Of a DNA stretch of 64,000 nucleotides, positions 25,720 through 37,765 are shown in pieces. Made by a program: the position numbers and the translations under genes. Every line of letters starts with the position of its first letter. Position 1 is the first letter of the stretch. The DNA is from Climacium dendroides (taxonomy: Eukaryota; Streptophyta; Bryopsida; Hypnales; Climaciaceae). The notes beneath the pieces were generated by a model. That model saw only the letters and a list, made by a program, of their open reading frames with translations. It was not told the DNA's origin and made no database searches. The stretch lies in the NCBI GenBank assembly GCA_950106755.1, contig CATNNA010000008.1, positions 744,001 to 808,000 on the forward strand, in the 5' to 3' direction.

Positions 25720-28700
25720 GATATCTTGCGACACTTGCATTTGTCAAGTTTTCTTGCTCTCATTTTCCTACGTGCAATGTCTACGAGGTTTGAAATGATG
25801 GAGGCCCTCAAAGTGCAAGGCAAGCCTAATTCAATTTTGTTGAATTTGTCACGCATTGCCTTCACATTTTCTCCTGAAATGACCATGTTGCAACAAGAAA
25901 AGGATGGCTTGGAGCATTGGCAACTTCCACATTGCTTTGCCTCCATATTTGTACGACCAATGTGCATGAGATTTGAAGTTTGGGCGTCAAAATACAAGGC
26001 AATGTGACTATCTCTATTTGAAATTCTCGCGCATTCCCTTCCAATTTAGACCATACAATAAGTTGTTACAAATAGTTTGAAAGTGATATCTTGCGACACT
26101 TGCATTTGTCAAGTTTTCTTGCTCTCATTTTCCTACGTGCAATGTCTATGAGGTTTGAAATGATGGAGGCCCTCAAAGTGCAAGGCAAGCCTAATTCAAT
26201 TTTGTTGATTTTGTCAAGCATTGCCTTCACATTTTGTCCTGAAATGACCATGTTGCAACAAGAAAAGGATGGCTTGGAGCATTGGCAACTTCCACATTGC
26301 TTGGCTTCCATATTTGTACGACCAATGTGCATGAGATTTGAAGTTTGGGCGTCAAAATATAAGGCAATGTGACTATCTCTATTTGAAATTCTCGCGCATT
26401 CCCTTCCAATTTAGACCATACAATAAGTTGTTACAAATAGTTTGAAAGTGATATCTTGCGACACTTGCATTTGTCAAGTTTTCTTGCTTTCATTTTCCTA
26501 CGTGCAATGTCTACGAGGTTTGAAATGATGGAGGCCCTCAAAGTGCAAGGCAAGCCTAATTCAATTTTGTTGATTTTGTCAAGCATTGCCTTCACATTTT
26601 CTCCTCAAATGACCATGTTGCAACAAGAAAAGGACGGCTTGGAGCATTGGCAACTTCCACATTGCTTGGCTTCCATATTTGTACGACCAATGTGCATGAG
26701 ATTTGAAGTTTGGGCGTCAAAATACAAGGCAATGTGACTATCTCTATTTGAAATTCTCGCGCATTCCCTTCCAATTTAGACCATACAATAAGTTGTTACA
26801 AATAGTTTGAAAGTGATATCTTGCGACACTTGCATTTGTCAAGTTTTCTTGCTGTCATTTTCCTACGTGCAATGTCTACGAGGTTTGAAATGATGGAGGC
26901 CCTCAAAGTGCAAGGCAAGCCTAATTCAATTTTGTTGATTTTGTCAAGCATTGCCTTCACATTTTGTCCTGAAATGACCATGTTGCAACAAGAAAAGGAT
27001 GGCTTGGAGCATTGGCAACTTCCACATTGCTTGGCTTCCATATTTGTACGACCAATGTGCATGAGATTTGAAGTTTGGGCGTCAAAATACAAGGCAATGT
27101 GACTATCTCTATTTGAAATTCTCGCGCATTCCCTTCCAATTTAGACCATACAATAAGTTGTTACAAATAGTTTGAAAGTGATATCTTGCGACACTTGCAT
27201 TTGTCAAGTTTTCTTGCTTTCATTTTCCTACGTGCAATGTCTACGAGGTTTGAAATGATGGAGGCCCTCAAAGTGCAAGGCAAGCCTAATTCAATTTTGT
27301 TGATTTTGTCAAGCATTGCCTTCACATTTTCTCCTGAAATGACCATGTTGCAACAAGAAAAGGACGGCTTGGAGCATTGGCAACTTCCACATTGCTTGGC
27401 TTCCATATTTGTACGACCAATGTGCATGAGATTTGAAGTTTGGGCGTCAAAATACAAGGCAATGTGACTATCTCTATTTGAAATTCTCGCGCATTCCCTT
27501 CCAATTTAGACCATACAATAAGTTGTTACAAATAGTTTGAAAGTGATATCTTGCGACACTTGCATTTGTCAAGTTTTCTTGCTGTCATTTTCCTACGTGC
27601 AATGTCTACGAGGTTTGAAATGATGGAGGCCCTCAAAGTGCAAGGCAAGCCTAATTCAATTTTGTTGAATTTGTCACGCATTGCCTTCACATTTTCTCCT
27701 CAAATGACCATGTTGCAACAAGAAAAGGATGGCTTGGAGCATTGGCAACTTCCACATTGCTTTGCCTCCATATTTGTACGACCAATGTGCATGAGATTTG
27801 AAGTTTGGGCGTCAAAATACAAGGCAATGTGACTATCTCTATTTGAAATTCTCGCGCATTCCCTTCCAATTTAGACCATACAATAAGTTGTTACAAATAG
27901 TTTGAAAGTGATATCTTGCGACACTTGCATTTGTCAAGTTTTCTTGCTTTCATTTTCCTACGTGCAATGTCTATGAGGTTTGAAATGATGGAGGCCCTCA
28001 AAGTGCAAGGCAAGCCTAATTCAATTTTGTTGATTTTGTCAAGCATTGCCTTCACATTTTGTCCTGAAATGACCATGTTGCAACAAGAAAAGGATGGCTT
28101 GGAGCATTGGCAACTTCCACACTGCTTGGCTTCCATATTTGTACGACCAATGTGCATGAGATTTGAAGTTTGGGCGTCAAAATATAAGGCAATGTGACTA
28201 TCTCTATCTGAAATTCTCGCGCATTCCCTTCCAATTTAGACCATACAATAAGTTGTTACAAATAGTTTGAAAGTGATATCTTGCGACACTTGCATTTGTC
28301 AAGTTTTCTTGCTTTCATTTTCCTACGTGCAATGTCTACGAGGTTTGAAATGATGGAGGCCCTCAAAGTGCAAGGCAAGCCTAATTCAATTTTGTTGATT
28401 TTGTCAAGCATTGCCTTCACATTTTCTCCTCAAATGACCATGTTGCAACAAGAAAAGGACGGCTTGGAGCATTGGCAACTTCCACATTGCTTGGCTTCCA
28501 TATTTGTACGACCAATGTGCATGAGATTTGAAGTTTGGGCGTCAAAATACAAGGCAATGTGACTATCTCTATTTGAAATTCTCGCGCATTCCCTTCCAAT
28601 TTAGACCATACAATAAGTTGTTACAAATAGTTTGAAAGTGATATCTTGCGACACTTGCATTTGTCAAGTTTTCTTGCTCTCATTTTCCTACGTGCAATGT

Positions 28701-30829
28701 CTACGAGGTTTGAAATGATGGAGGCCCTCAAAGTGCAAGGCAAGCCTAATTCAATTTTGTTGAATTTGTCACGCATTGCCTTCACATTTTCTCCTCAAAT
28801 GACCATGTTGCAACAAGAAAAGGATGGCTTGGAGCATTGGCAACTTGCACATTGCTTGGCTTCCATATTTGTACGACCAATGTGCATGAGATTTGAAGTT
28901 TGGGCGTCAAAATACAAGGCAATGTGACTATCTCTATTTGAAATTCTCGCGCATTCCCTTCCAATTTAGACCATACAATAAGTTGTTACAAATAGTTTGA
29001 AAGTGATATCTTGCGACACTTGCATTTGTCAAGTTTTCTTGCTCTCATTTTCCTACGTGCAATGTCTATGAGGTTTGAAATGATGGAGGCCCTCAAAGTG
29101 CAAGGCAAGCCTAATTCAATTTTGTTGATTTTGTCAAGCATTGCCTTCACATTTTCTCCTCAAATGACCATGTTGCAACAAGAAAAGGATGGCTTGGAGC
29201 ATTGGCAACTTCCACATTGCTTGGCTTCCATATTTGTACGAGCAATGTGCATGAGATTTGAAGTTTGGGCGTCAAAATACAAGGCAATGTGACTATCTCT
29301 ATTTGAAATTCTCGCGCATTCCCTTCCAATTTAGACCATACAATAAGTTGTTACAAATAGTTTGAAAGTGATATCTTGCGACACTTGCATTTGTCAAGTT
29401 TTCTTGCTCTCATTTTCCTACGTGCAATGTCTATGAGGTTTGAAATGATGGAGGCCCTCAAAGTGCAAGGCAAGCCTAATTCAATTTTGTTGATTTTGTC
29501 AAGCATTGCCTTCACATTTTCTCCTCAAATGACCATGTTGCAACAAGAAAAGGATGGCTTGGAGCATTGGCAACTTCCACATTGCTTGGCTTCCATATTT
29601 GTACGAGCAATGTGCATGAGATTTGAAGTTTGCGCGTCAAAATACAAGGCAATGTGACTATCTCTATTTGAAATTCTCGCGCATTCCCTTCCAATTTAGA
29701 CCATACAATAAGTTGTTACAAATAGTTTGAAAGTGATATCTTGCGACACTTGCATTTGTCAAGTTTTCTTGCTCTCATTTTCCTACGTGCAATGTCTACG
29801 AGGTTTGAAATGATGGAGGCCCTCAAAGTGCAAGGCAAGCCTAATTCAATTTTGTTGAATTTGTCACGCATTGCCTTCACATTTTCTCCTGAAATGACCA
29901 TGTTGCAACAAGAAAAGGATGGCTTGGAGCATTGGCAACTTCCACATTGCTTTGCCTCCATATTTGTACGACCAATGTGCATGAGATTTGAAGTTTGGGC
30001 GTCAAAATACAAGGCAATGTGACTATCTCTATTTGAAATTCTCGCGCATTCCCTTCCAATTTAGACCATACAATAAGTTGTTACAAATAGTTTGAAAGTG
30101 ATATCTTGCGACACTTGCATTTGTCAAGTTTTCTTGCTTTCATTTTCCTACGTGCAATGTCTATGAGGTTTGAAATGATGGAAGCCCTCAAAGTGCAAGG
30201 CAAGCCTAATTCAATTTTGTTGATTTTGTCAAGCATTGCCTTCACATTTTGTCCTGAAATGACCATGTTGCAACAAGAAAAGGATGGCTTGGAGCATTGG
30301 CAACTTCCACATTGCTTGGCTTCCATATTTGTACGACCAATGTGCATGAGATTTGAAGTTTGGGCGTCAAAATATAAGGCAATGTGACTATCTCTATTTG
30401 AAATTCTCGCGCATTCCCTTCCAATTTAGACCATACAATAAGTTGTTACAAATAGTTTGAAAGTGATATCTTGCGACACTTGCATTTGTCAAGTTTTCTT
30501 GCTTTCATTTTCCTACGTGCAATGTCTACGAGGTTTGAAATGATGGAGGCCCTCAAAGTGCAAGGCAAGCCTAATTCAATTTTGTTGATTTTGTCAAGCA
30601 TTGCCTTCACATTTTGTCCTGAAATGACCATGTTGCAACAAGAAAAGGACGGCTTGGAGCATTGGCAACTTCCACATTGCTTGGCTTCCATATTTGTACG
30701 ACCAATGTGCATGAGATTTGAAGTTTGGGCGTCAAAATACAAGGCAATGTGACTATCTCTATTTGAAATTCTCGCGCATTCCCTTCCAATTTAGACCATA
30801 CAATAAGTTGTTACAAATAGTTTGAAAGT
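25720..30829. repeat. Scrambled HOR zone in subfamily A
   Basis: Fourteen monomers reuse the types of the neighbouring HORs in less regular order. A three-monomer run (tgctttgcctcc/cctgaaatg; aaaatataagg; aaggacgg) occurs at 25720-26814 and again 11 monomers later at 29735-30829. Two similar copies with acgagcaatg are adjacent at 29005-29734; the second has a private tttgcgcgtc in place of tttgggcgtc. A caacttgcac copy at 28640-29004 recurs at 32655-33019, also 11 monomers later. Private single changes appear at cacactgc (near 28120), tctctatctg (near 28203) and gatggaagcc (near 30179). Confidence 0.7.
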
Positions 30830-33800
30830 GATATCTTGCGACACTTGCATTTGTCAAGTTTTCTTGCTCTCATTTTCCTACGTGCAATGTCTACGAGGTT
30901 TGAAATGATGGAGGCCCTCAAAGTGCAAGGCAAGCCTAATTCAATTTTGTTGAATTTGTCACCTATTGCCTTCACATTTTCTCCTCAAATGACCATGTTG
31001 CAACAAGAAAAGGATGGCTTGGAGCATTGGCAACTTCCACATTGCTTGGCTTCCATATTTGTACGACCAATGTGCATGAGATTTGAAGTTTGGGCGTCAA
31101 AATACAAGGCAATGTGACTATCTCTATTTGAAATTCTCGCGCATTCCCTTCCAATTTAGACCATACAATAAGTTGTTACAAATAGTTTGAAAGTGATATC
31201 TTGCGACACTTGCATTTGTCAAGTTTTCTTGCTTTCATTTTCCTACGTGCAATGTCTACGAGGTTTGAAATGATGGAGGCCCTCAAAGTGCAAGGCAAGC
31301 CTAATTCAATTTTGTTGATTTTGTCAAGCATTGCCTTCACATTTTCTCCTCAAATGACCATGTTGCAACAAGAAAAGGATGGCTTGGAGCATTGGCAACT
31401 TCCACATTGCTTGGCTTCCATATTTGTACGAGCAATGTGCATGAGATTTGAAGTTTGGGCGTCAAAATACAAGGCAATGTGACTATCTCTATTTGAAATT
31501 CTCGCGCATTCCCTTCCAATTTAGACCATACAATAAGTTGTTACAAATAGTTTGAAAGTGATATCTTGCGACACTTGCATTTGTCAAGTTTTCTTGCTCT
31601 CATTTTCCTACGTGCAATGTCTATGAGGTTTGAAATGATGGAGGCCCTCAAAGTGCAAGGCAAGCCTAATTCAATTTTGTTGAATTTGTCAAGCATTGCC
31701 TTCACATTTTCTCCTGAAATGACCATGTTGCAACAAGAAAAGCACGGCTTGGAGCATTGGCAACTTCCACATTGCTTGGCTTCCATATTTGTACGACCAA
31801 TGTGCATGAGATTTGAAGTTTGGGCGTCAAAATACAAGGCAATGTGACTATCTCTATTTGAAATTCTCGCGCATTCCCTTCCAATTTAGACCATACAATA
31901 AGTTGTTACAAATAGTTTGAAAGTGATATCTTGCGACACTTGCATTTGTCAAGTTTTCTTGCTCTCATTTTCCTACGTGCAATGTCTACGAGGTTTGAAA
32001 TGATGGAGGCCCTCAAAGTGCAAGGCAAGCCTAATTCAATTTTGTTGAATTTGTCACCTATTGCCTTCACATTTTCTCCTCAAATGACCATGTTGCAACA
32101 AGAAAAGGATGGCTTGGAGCATTGGCAACTTCCACATTGCTTGGCCTCCATATTTGTACGAGCAATGTGCATGAGATTTGAAGTTTGGGCGTCAAAATAC
32201 AAGGCAATGTGACTATCTCTATTTGAAATTCTCGCGCATTCCCTTCCAATTTAGACCATACAATAAGTTGTTACAAATAGTTTGAAAGTGATATCTTGCG
32301 ACACTTGCATTTGTCAAGTTTTCTTGCTTTCATTTTCCTACGTGCAATGTCTACGAGGTTTGAAATGATGGAGGCCCTCAAAGTGCAAGGCAAGCCTAAT
32401 TCAATTTTGTTGATTTTGTCAAGCATTGCCTTCACATTTTCTCCTCAAATGACCATGTTGCAACAAGAAAAGGACGGCTTGGAGCATTGGCAACTTCCAC
32501 ATTGCTTGGCTTCCATATTTGTACGACCAATGTGCATGAGATTTGAAGTTTGGGCGTCAAAATACAAGGCAATGTGACTATCTCTATTTGAAATTCTCGC
32601 GCATTCCCTTCCAATTTAGACCATACAATAAGTTGTTACAAATAGTTTGAAAGTGATATCTTGCGACACTTGCATTTGTCAAGTTTTCTTGCTCTCATTT
32701 TCCTACGTGCAATGTCTACGAGGTTTGAAATGATGGAGGCCCTCAAAGTGCAAGGCAAGCCTAATTCAATTTTGTTGAATTTGTCACGCATTGCCTTCAC
32801 ATTTTCTCCTGAAATGACCATGTTGCAACAAGAAAAGGATGGCTTGGAGCATTGGCAACTTGCACATTGCTTGGCTTCCATATTTGTACGACCAATGTGC
32901 ATGAGATTTGAAGTTTGGGCGTCAAAATACAAGGCAATGTGACTATCTCTATTTGAAATTCTCGCGCATTCCCTTCCAATTTAGACCATACAATAAGTTG
33001 TTACAAATAGTTTGAAAGTGATATCTTGCGACACTTGCATTTGTCAAGTTTTCTTGCTTTCATTTTCCTACGTGCAATGTCTACGAGGTTTGAAATGATG
33101 GAGGCCCTCAAAGTGCAAGGCAAGCCTAATTCAATTTTGTTGATTTTGTCAAGCATTGCCTTCACATATTTCTCCTGAAATGACCATGTTGCAACAAGAA
33201 AAGGATGGCTTGGAGCATTGGCAACTTCCACATTGCTTGGCTTCCATATTTGTACGAGCAATGTGCATGAGATTTGAAGTTTGGGCGTCAAAATACAAGG
33301 CAATGTGACTATCTCTATTTGAAATTCTCGCGCATTCCCTTCCAATTTAGACCATACAATAAGTTGTTACAAATAGTTTGAAAGTGATATCTTGCGACAC
33401 TTGCATTTGTCAAGTTTTCTTGCTCTCATTTTCCTACGTGCAATGTCTATGAGGTTTGAAATGATGGAGGCCCTCAAAGTGCAAGGCAAGCCTAATTCAA
33501 TTTTGTTGAATTTGTCAAGCATTGCCTTCACATTTTCTCCTGAAATGACCATGTTGCAACAAGAAAAGGATGGCTTGGAGCATTGGCAACTTCCACATTG
33601 CTTGGCTTCCATATTTGTACGACCAATGTGCATGAGATTTGAAGTTTGGGCGTCAAAATACAAGGCAATGTGACTATCTCTATTTGAAATTCTCGCGCAT
33701 TCCCTTCCAATTTAGACCATACAATAAGTTGTTACAAATAGTTTGAAAGTGATATCTTGCGACACTTGCATTTGTCAAGTTTTCTTGCTCTCATTTTCCT

Positions 33801-34115
33801 ACGTGCAATGTCTACGAGGTTTGAAATGATGGAGGCCCTCAAAGTGCAAGGCAAGCCTAATTCAATTTTGTTGAATTTGTCACCTATTGCCTTCACATTT
33901 TCTCCTCAAATGACCATGTTGCAACAAGAAAAGGATGGCTTGGAGCATTGGCAACTTCCACATTGCTTGGCCTCCATATTTGTACGAGCAATGTGCATGA
34001 GATTTGAAGTTTGGGCGTCAAAATACAAGGCAATGTGACTATCTCTATTTGAAATTCTCGCGCATTCCCTTCCAATTTAGACCATACAATAAGTTGTTAC
34101 AAATAGTTTGAAAGT
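30830..34115. repeat. Subfamily A zone with gtcacctattg and gtcaagc hybrids, 5-monomer spacing
   Basis: This zone has two types not seen elsewhere: ttgaatttgtcacctattg (near 30950, 32046 and 33873) and ttgaatttgtcaagcattg (near 31681 and 33507). The latter is a recombinant of the two common forms. The three-monomer run at 31195-32289 recurs at 33020-34115, five monomers later, and both runs end in a copy with ttggcctcc plus acgagcaatg. The right copy is 1 bp longer because of the inserted A at 33168. Confidence 0.75.
33168..33168. other. Single-base insertion (A) in a subfamily A monomer
   Basis: The copy reads ttcacatatttctcctg (33161-33177) where all others read ttcacattttctcctg. This adds one base and moves the phase of every later monomer by +1. 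It is the only insertion I found in the window and the only indel in subfamily A. Confidence 0.9.
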
Positions 34116-35940
34116 GATATCTTGCGACACTTGCATTTGTCAAGTTTTCCTGCTTTCATTTTCCTACGTGCAATGTCTATGAGGTTTGAAATGATGGAGG
34201 CCCTCAAAGTGCAAGGCAAGCCTAATTCAATTTTGTTGATTTTGTCAAGCATTGCCTTCACATTTTGTCCTGAAATGACCATGTTGCAACAAGAAAAGGA
34301 TGGCTTGGAGCATTGGCAACTTCCACATTGCTTGGCTTCCATATTTGTACGAGCAATGTGCATGAGATTTGAAGTTTGGGCGTCAAAATACAAGGCAATG
34401 TGACTATCTCTATTTGAAATTCTCGCGCATTCCCTTCCAATTTAGACCATACAATAAGTTGTTACAAATAGTTTGAAAGTGATATCTTGCGACACTTGCA
34501 TTTGTCAAGTTTTCTTGCTCTCATTTTCCTACGTGCAATGTCTATGAGGTTTGAAATGATGGAGGCCCTCAAAGTGCAAGGCAAGCCTAATTCAATTTTG
34601 TTGAATTTGTCACGCATTGCCTTCACATTTTCTCCTCAAATGACCATGTTGCAACAAGAAAAGGATGGCTTGGAGCATTGGCAACTTCCACATTGCTTTG
34701 CCTCCATATTTGTACGACCAATGTGCATGAGATTTGAAGTTTGGGCGTCAAAATACAAGGCAATGTGACTATCTCTATTTGAAATTCTCGCGCATTCCCT
34801 TCCAATTTAGACCATACAATAAGTTGTTACAAATAGTTTGAAAGTGATATCTTGCGACACTTGCATTTGTCAAGTTTTCTTGCTGTCATTTTCCTTAGTG
34901 CAATGTCTATGAGGTTTGAAATGATGGAGGCCCTCAAAGTGCAAGGCAAGCCTAATTCAATTTTGTTGATTTTGTCAAGCATTGCCTTCACATTCTCTCC
35001 TGAAATGACCATGTTGCAACAAGAAAAGGATGGCTTGGAGCATTGGCAACTTCCACATTGCTTTGCCTCCATATTTGTACGACCAATGTGCATGAGATTT
35101 GAAGTTTGGGCGTCAAAATACAAGGCAATGTGACTATCTCTATTTGAAATTCTCGCGCATTCCCTTCCAATTTAGACCATACAATAAGTTGTTACAAATA
35201 GTTTGAAAGTGATATCTTGCGACACTTGCATTTGTCAAGTTTTCTTGCTTTCATTTTCCTACGTGCAATGTCTATGAGGTTTGAAATGATGGAGGCCCTC
35301 AAAGTGCAAGGCAAGCCTAATTCAATTTTGTTGATTTTGTCAAGCATTGCCTTCACATTTTCTCCTCAAATGACCATGTTGCAACAAGAAAAGGATGGCT
35401 TGGAGCATTGGCAACTTCCACATTGCTTTGCCTCCATATTTGTACGACCAATGTGTATGAGATTTGACGTTTGGGCGTCAAAATACAAGGCAATGTGACT
35501 ATCTCTATTTGAAATTCTCGCGCATTCCCTTCCAATTTAGACCATACAATAAGTTGTTACAAATAGTTTGAAAGTGATATCTTGCGACACTTGCATTTGT
35601 CAAGTTTTCTTGCTTTCATTTTCCTACGTGCAATGTCTATGAGGTTTGAAATGATGGAGGCCCTCAAAGTGCAAGGCAAGCCTAATTCAATTTTGTTGAT
35701 TTTGTCAAGCATTGCCTTCACATTTTGTCCTGAAATGACCATGTTGCAACAAGAAAAGGATGGCTTGGAGCATTGGCAACTTCCACATTGCTTGGCTTCC
35801 ATATTTGTACGACCAATGTGCATGAGATTTGAAGTTTGGGCGTCAAAATATAAGGCAATGTGACTATCTCTATTTGAAATTCTCGCGCATTCCCTTCCAA
35901 TTTAGACCATACAATAAGTTGTTACAAATAGTTTGAAAGT
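34116..35940. repeat. Degenerate subfamily A copies beside the A/B border
   Basis: Five monomers carry an unusual number of private substitutions: gttttcctgctt (near 34145), ttttccttagtgc for ttttcctacgtgc (near 34890), cattctctcct (near 34990), and gtgtatgag with tttgacgttt (35454-35474). Elsewhere most monomers carry none. Mutations not shared with other copies imply that these monomers have been exchanged less often, as expected where sequence homology to the neighbours falls away at a subfamily border. Confidence 0.75.
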
Positions 35941-36305
35941 GATATCTTGCGACACTTGCATTTGTCAAGTTTTCTTGCTTTCATTTTCCTACGTGCAATG
36001 TCTACGAGGTTTGAAATGATGGAGGCCGTCAAAGTGCAAGGCAAGCCGAATTCAATCTTGTTGAATTTGTCACGCATTGCCTTCACATTTTCTCCTCGAA
36101 TTACCATGTTGCAATAAGAAAGGGATGGCTTGGAGCATTGGCAACTTCTACATTGCTTGGCTTTCATATTTGTACGACCAATGTGCATGAGATTTGAAGT
36201 TTGGGCAACAAAATACAAGGCAATGTGACTATCTCTATTTGAAATTCTCGCGCATTCCCTTCAAATTTAGACCATACAATAAGTTGTTACAAATAGTTTG
36301 AAAGT
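35941..36305. repeat. Hybrid A/B junction monomer
   Basis: This monomer starts as type A: ttgcgacacttgcattt from 35947 and the A-only tctacgagg with C at 36005. From 36028 it is type B: ggccgtcaaag, then the first EcoRI site of the window (36048-36053), ttgaatttgtcacgc, cctcgaattacc, caacttctacattgc, ggctttcat and gggcaacaaaatac. The exchange therefore lies between 36006 and 36027. Downstream it has private changes: gcaataag instead of gcaacaag near 36111-36118, and cttcaaatttag at the core link. There is no indel at the switch, so the two subfamilies were joined in register. Confidence 0.9.
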
Positions 36306-37765
36306 GATATCTTGCAACAGTTCGGTTTGTCAAGTTTTCTTGCTTTCATTTTCCTACGTGCAATGTCTATGAGGTTTGAAATGATGGAGGCCCTCAAAGT
36401 GCAAGGCAAGCCGAATTCAATCTTGTTGAATTTGTCACGCATTGCCTTCACATTTTCTCCTCGAATTACCATGTTGCAACAAGAAAGGGATGGCTTGGAG
36501 CATTGGCAACTTCTACATTGCTTGGCTTCCATATTTGTACGACCAATGTGCATGAGATTTGAAGTTTGGGCAACAAATTACAAGGCAATGTGACTATCTC
36601 TATTTGAAATTCTCGCGCATTCCCTTCGAATTTAGACCATACAATAAGTTGTTACAAATAGTTTGAAAGTGATATCTTGCAACAGTTGGGTTTGTCAAGT
36701 TTTCTTGCTTTCATTTTCCTACGTGCAATGTCTATGAGGTTTGAAATGATGGAGGCCCTCAAAGTGCAAGGCAAGCCGATTTCAATCTTGTTGAATTTGT
36801 CACGCATTGCCTTCACATTTTCTCCTCGAATTACCATGTTGCAACAAGAAAGGGATGGCTTGGAGCATTGGCAACTTCTACATTGCTTGGCTTTCATATT
36901 TGTACGACCAATGTGCATGAGATTTGAAGTTTGGGCAACAAAATACAAGGCAATGTGACTATCTCTATTTGAAATTCTCGCGCATTCCCTTCGAATTTAG
37001 ACCATACAATAAGTTGTTACAAATAGTTTGAAAGTGATATCTTGCAACAGTTCGGTTTGTCAAGTTTTCTTGCTTTCATTTTCCTACGTGCAATGTCTAT
37101 GAGGTTTGAAATGATGGAGGCCCTCAAAGTGCAAGGCAAGCCGAATTCAATCTTGTTGAATTTGTCACGCATTGCCTTCACATTTTCTCCTCGAATTACC
37201 ATGTTGCAACAAGAAAGGGATGGCTTGGAGCATTGGCAACTTCTACATTGCTTGGCTTCCATATTTGTACGACCAATGTGCATGAGATTTGAAGTTTGGG
37301 CAACAAATTACAAGGCAATGTGACTATCTCTATTTGAAATTCTCGCGCATTCCCTTCGAATTTAGACCATACAATAAGTTGTTACAAATAGTTTGAAAGT
37401 GATATCTTGCAACAGTTGGGTTTGTCAAGTTTTCTTGCTTTCATTTTCCTACGTGCAATGTCTATGAGGTTTGAAATGATGGAGGCCCTCAAAGTGCAAG
37501 GCAAGCCGATTTCAATCTTGTTGAATTTGTCACGCATTGCCTTCACATTTTCTCCTCGAATTACCATGTTGCAACAAGAAAGGGATGGCTTGGAGCATTG
37601 GCAACTTCTACATTGCTTGGCTTTCATATTTGTACGACCAATGTGCATGAGATTTGAAGTTTGGGCAACAAAATACAAGGCAATGTGACTATCTCTATTT
37701 GAAATTCTCGCGCATTCCCTTCGAATTTAGACCATACAATAAGTTGTTACAAATAGTTTGAAAGT
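36306..37765. repeat. Tandem pair of 730-bp dimers at the start of subfamily B
   Basis: Monomers 36306-36670 and 37036-37400 share ttcggtttg, ggcttcc and the private aacaaattacaag. Monomers 36671-37035 and 37401-37765 share ttgggtttg, gccgatttcaatc (which removes the EcoRI site) and ggctttc. The two 730-bp units look identical by eye. The gccgatttc type returns as one member of the 5-monomer HORs further right. Confidence 0.85.

Larger units (their letters stand above)
1..36016. repeat. Subfamily A block (98 complete monomers)
   Basis: All copies here share ttgcgacacttgcattt, aagcctaattcaattttg, cct(g/c)aaatgacc, aaaaggatgg or close variants, caacttccacattgc and gggcgtcaaaatac. Recurrent internal variants define monomer types: cttgct(t/c/g)tca; tcta(t/c)gagg; gatg(g/a)ggcc; ttgattttgtcaagc versus ttgaatttgtcacgc; ttt(c/g)tcct; cct(g/c)aaatg; tgcttggcttcc versus tgctttgcctcc; and acga(c/g)caatg. 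These types recur in ordered blocks. No copy contains the EcoRI site gaattc that marks subfamily B. The 3' limit is placed inside the hybrid monomer and is known only to lie between 36006 and 36027. Confidence 0.95.

Noticed and set aside
36111..36118. Stop codon in the junction monomer (gcaataag) as a pseudogene-inactivating mutation
   Set aside because: It interrupts only a non-coding open frame; it is a private substitution in a border monomer.
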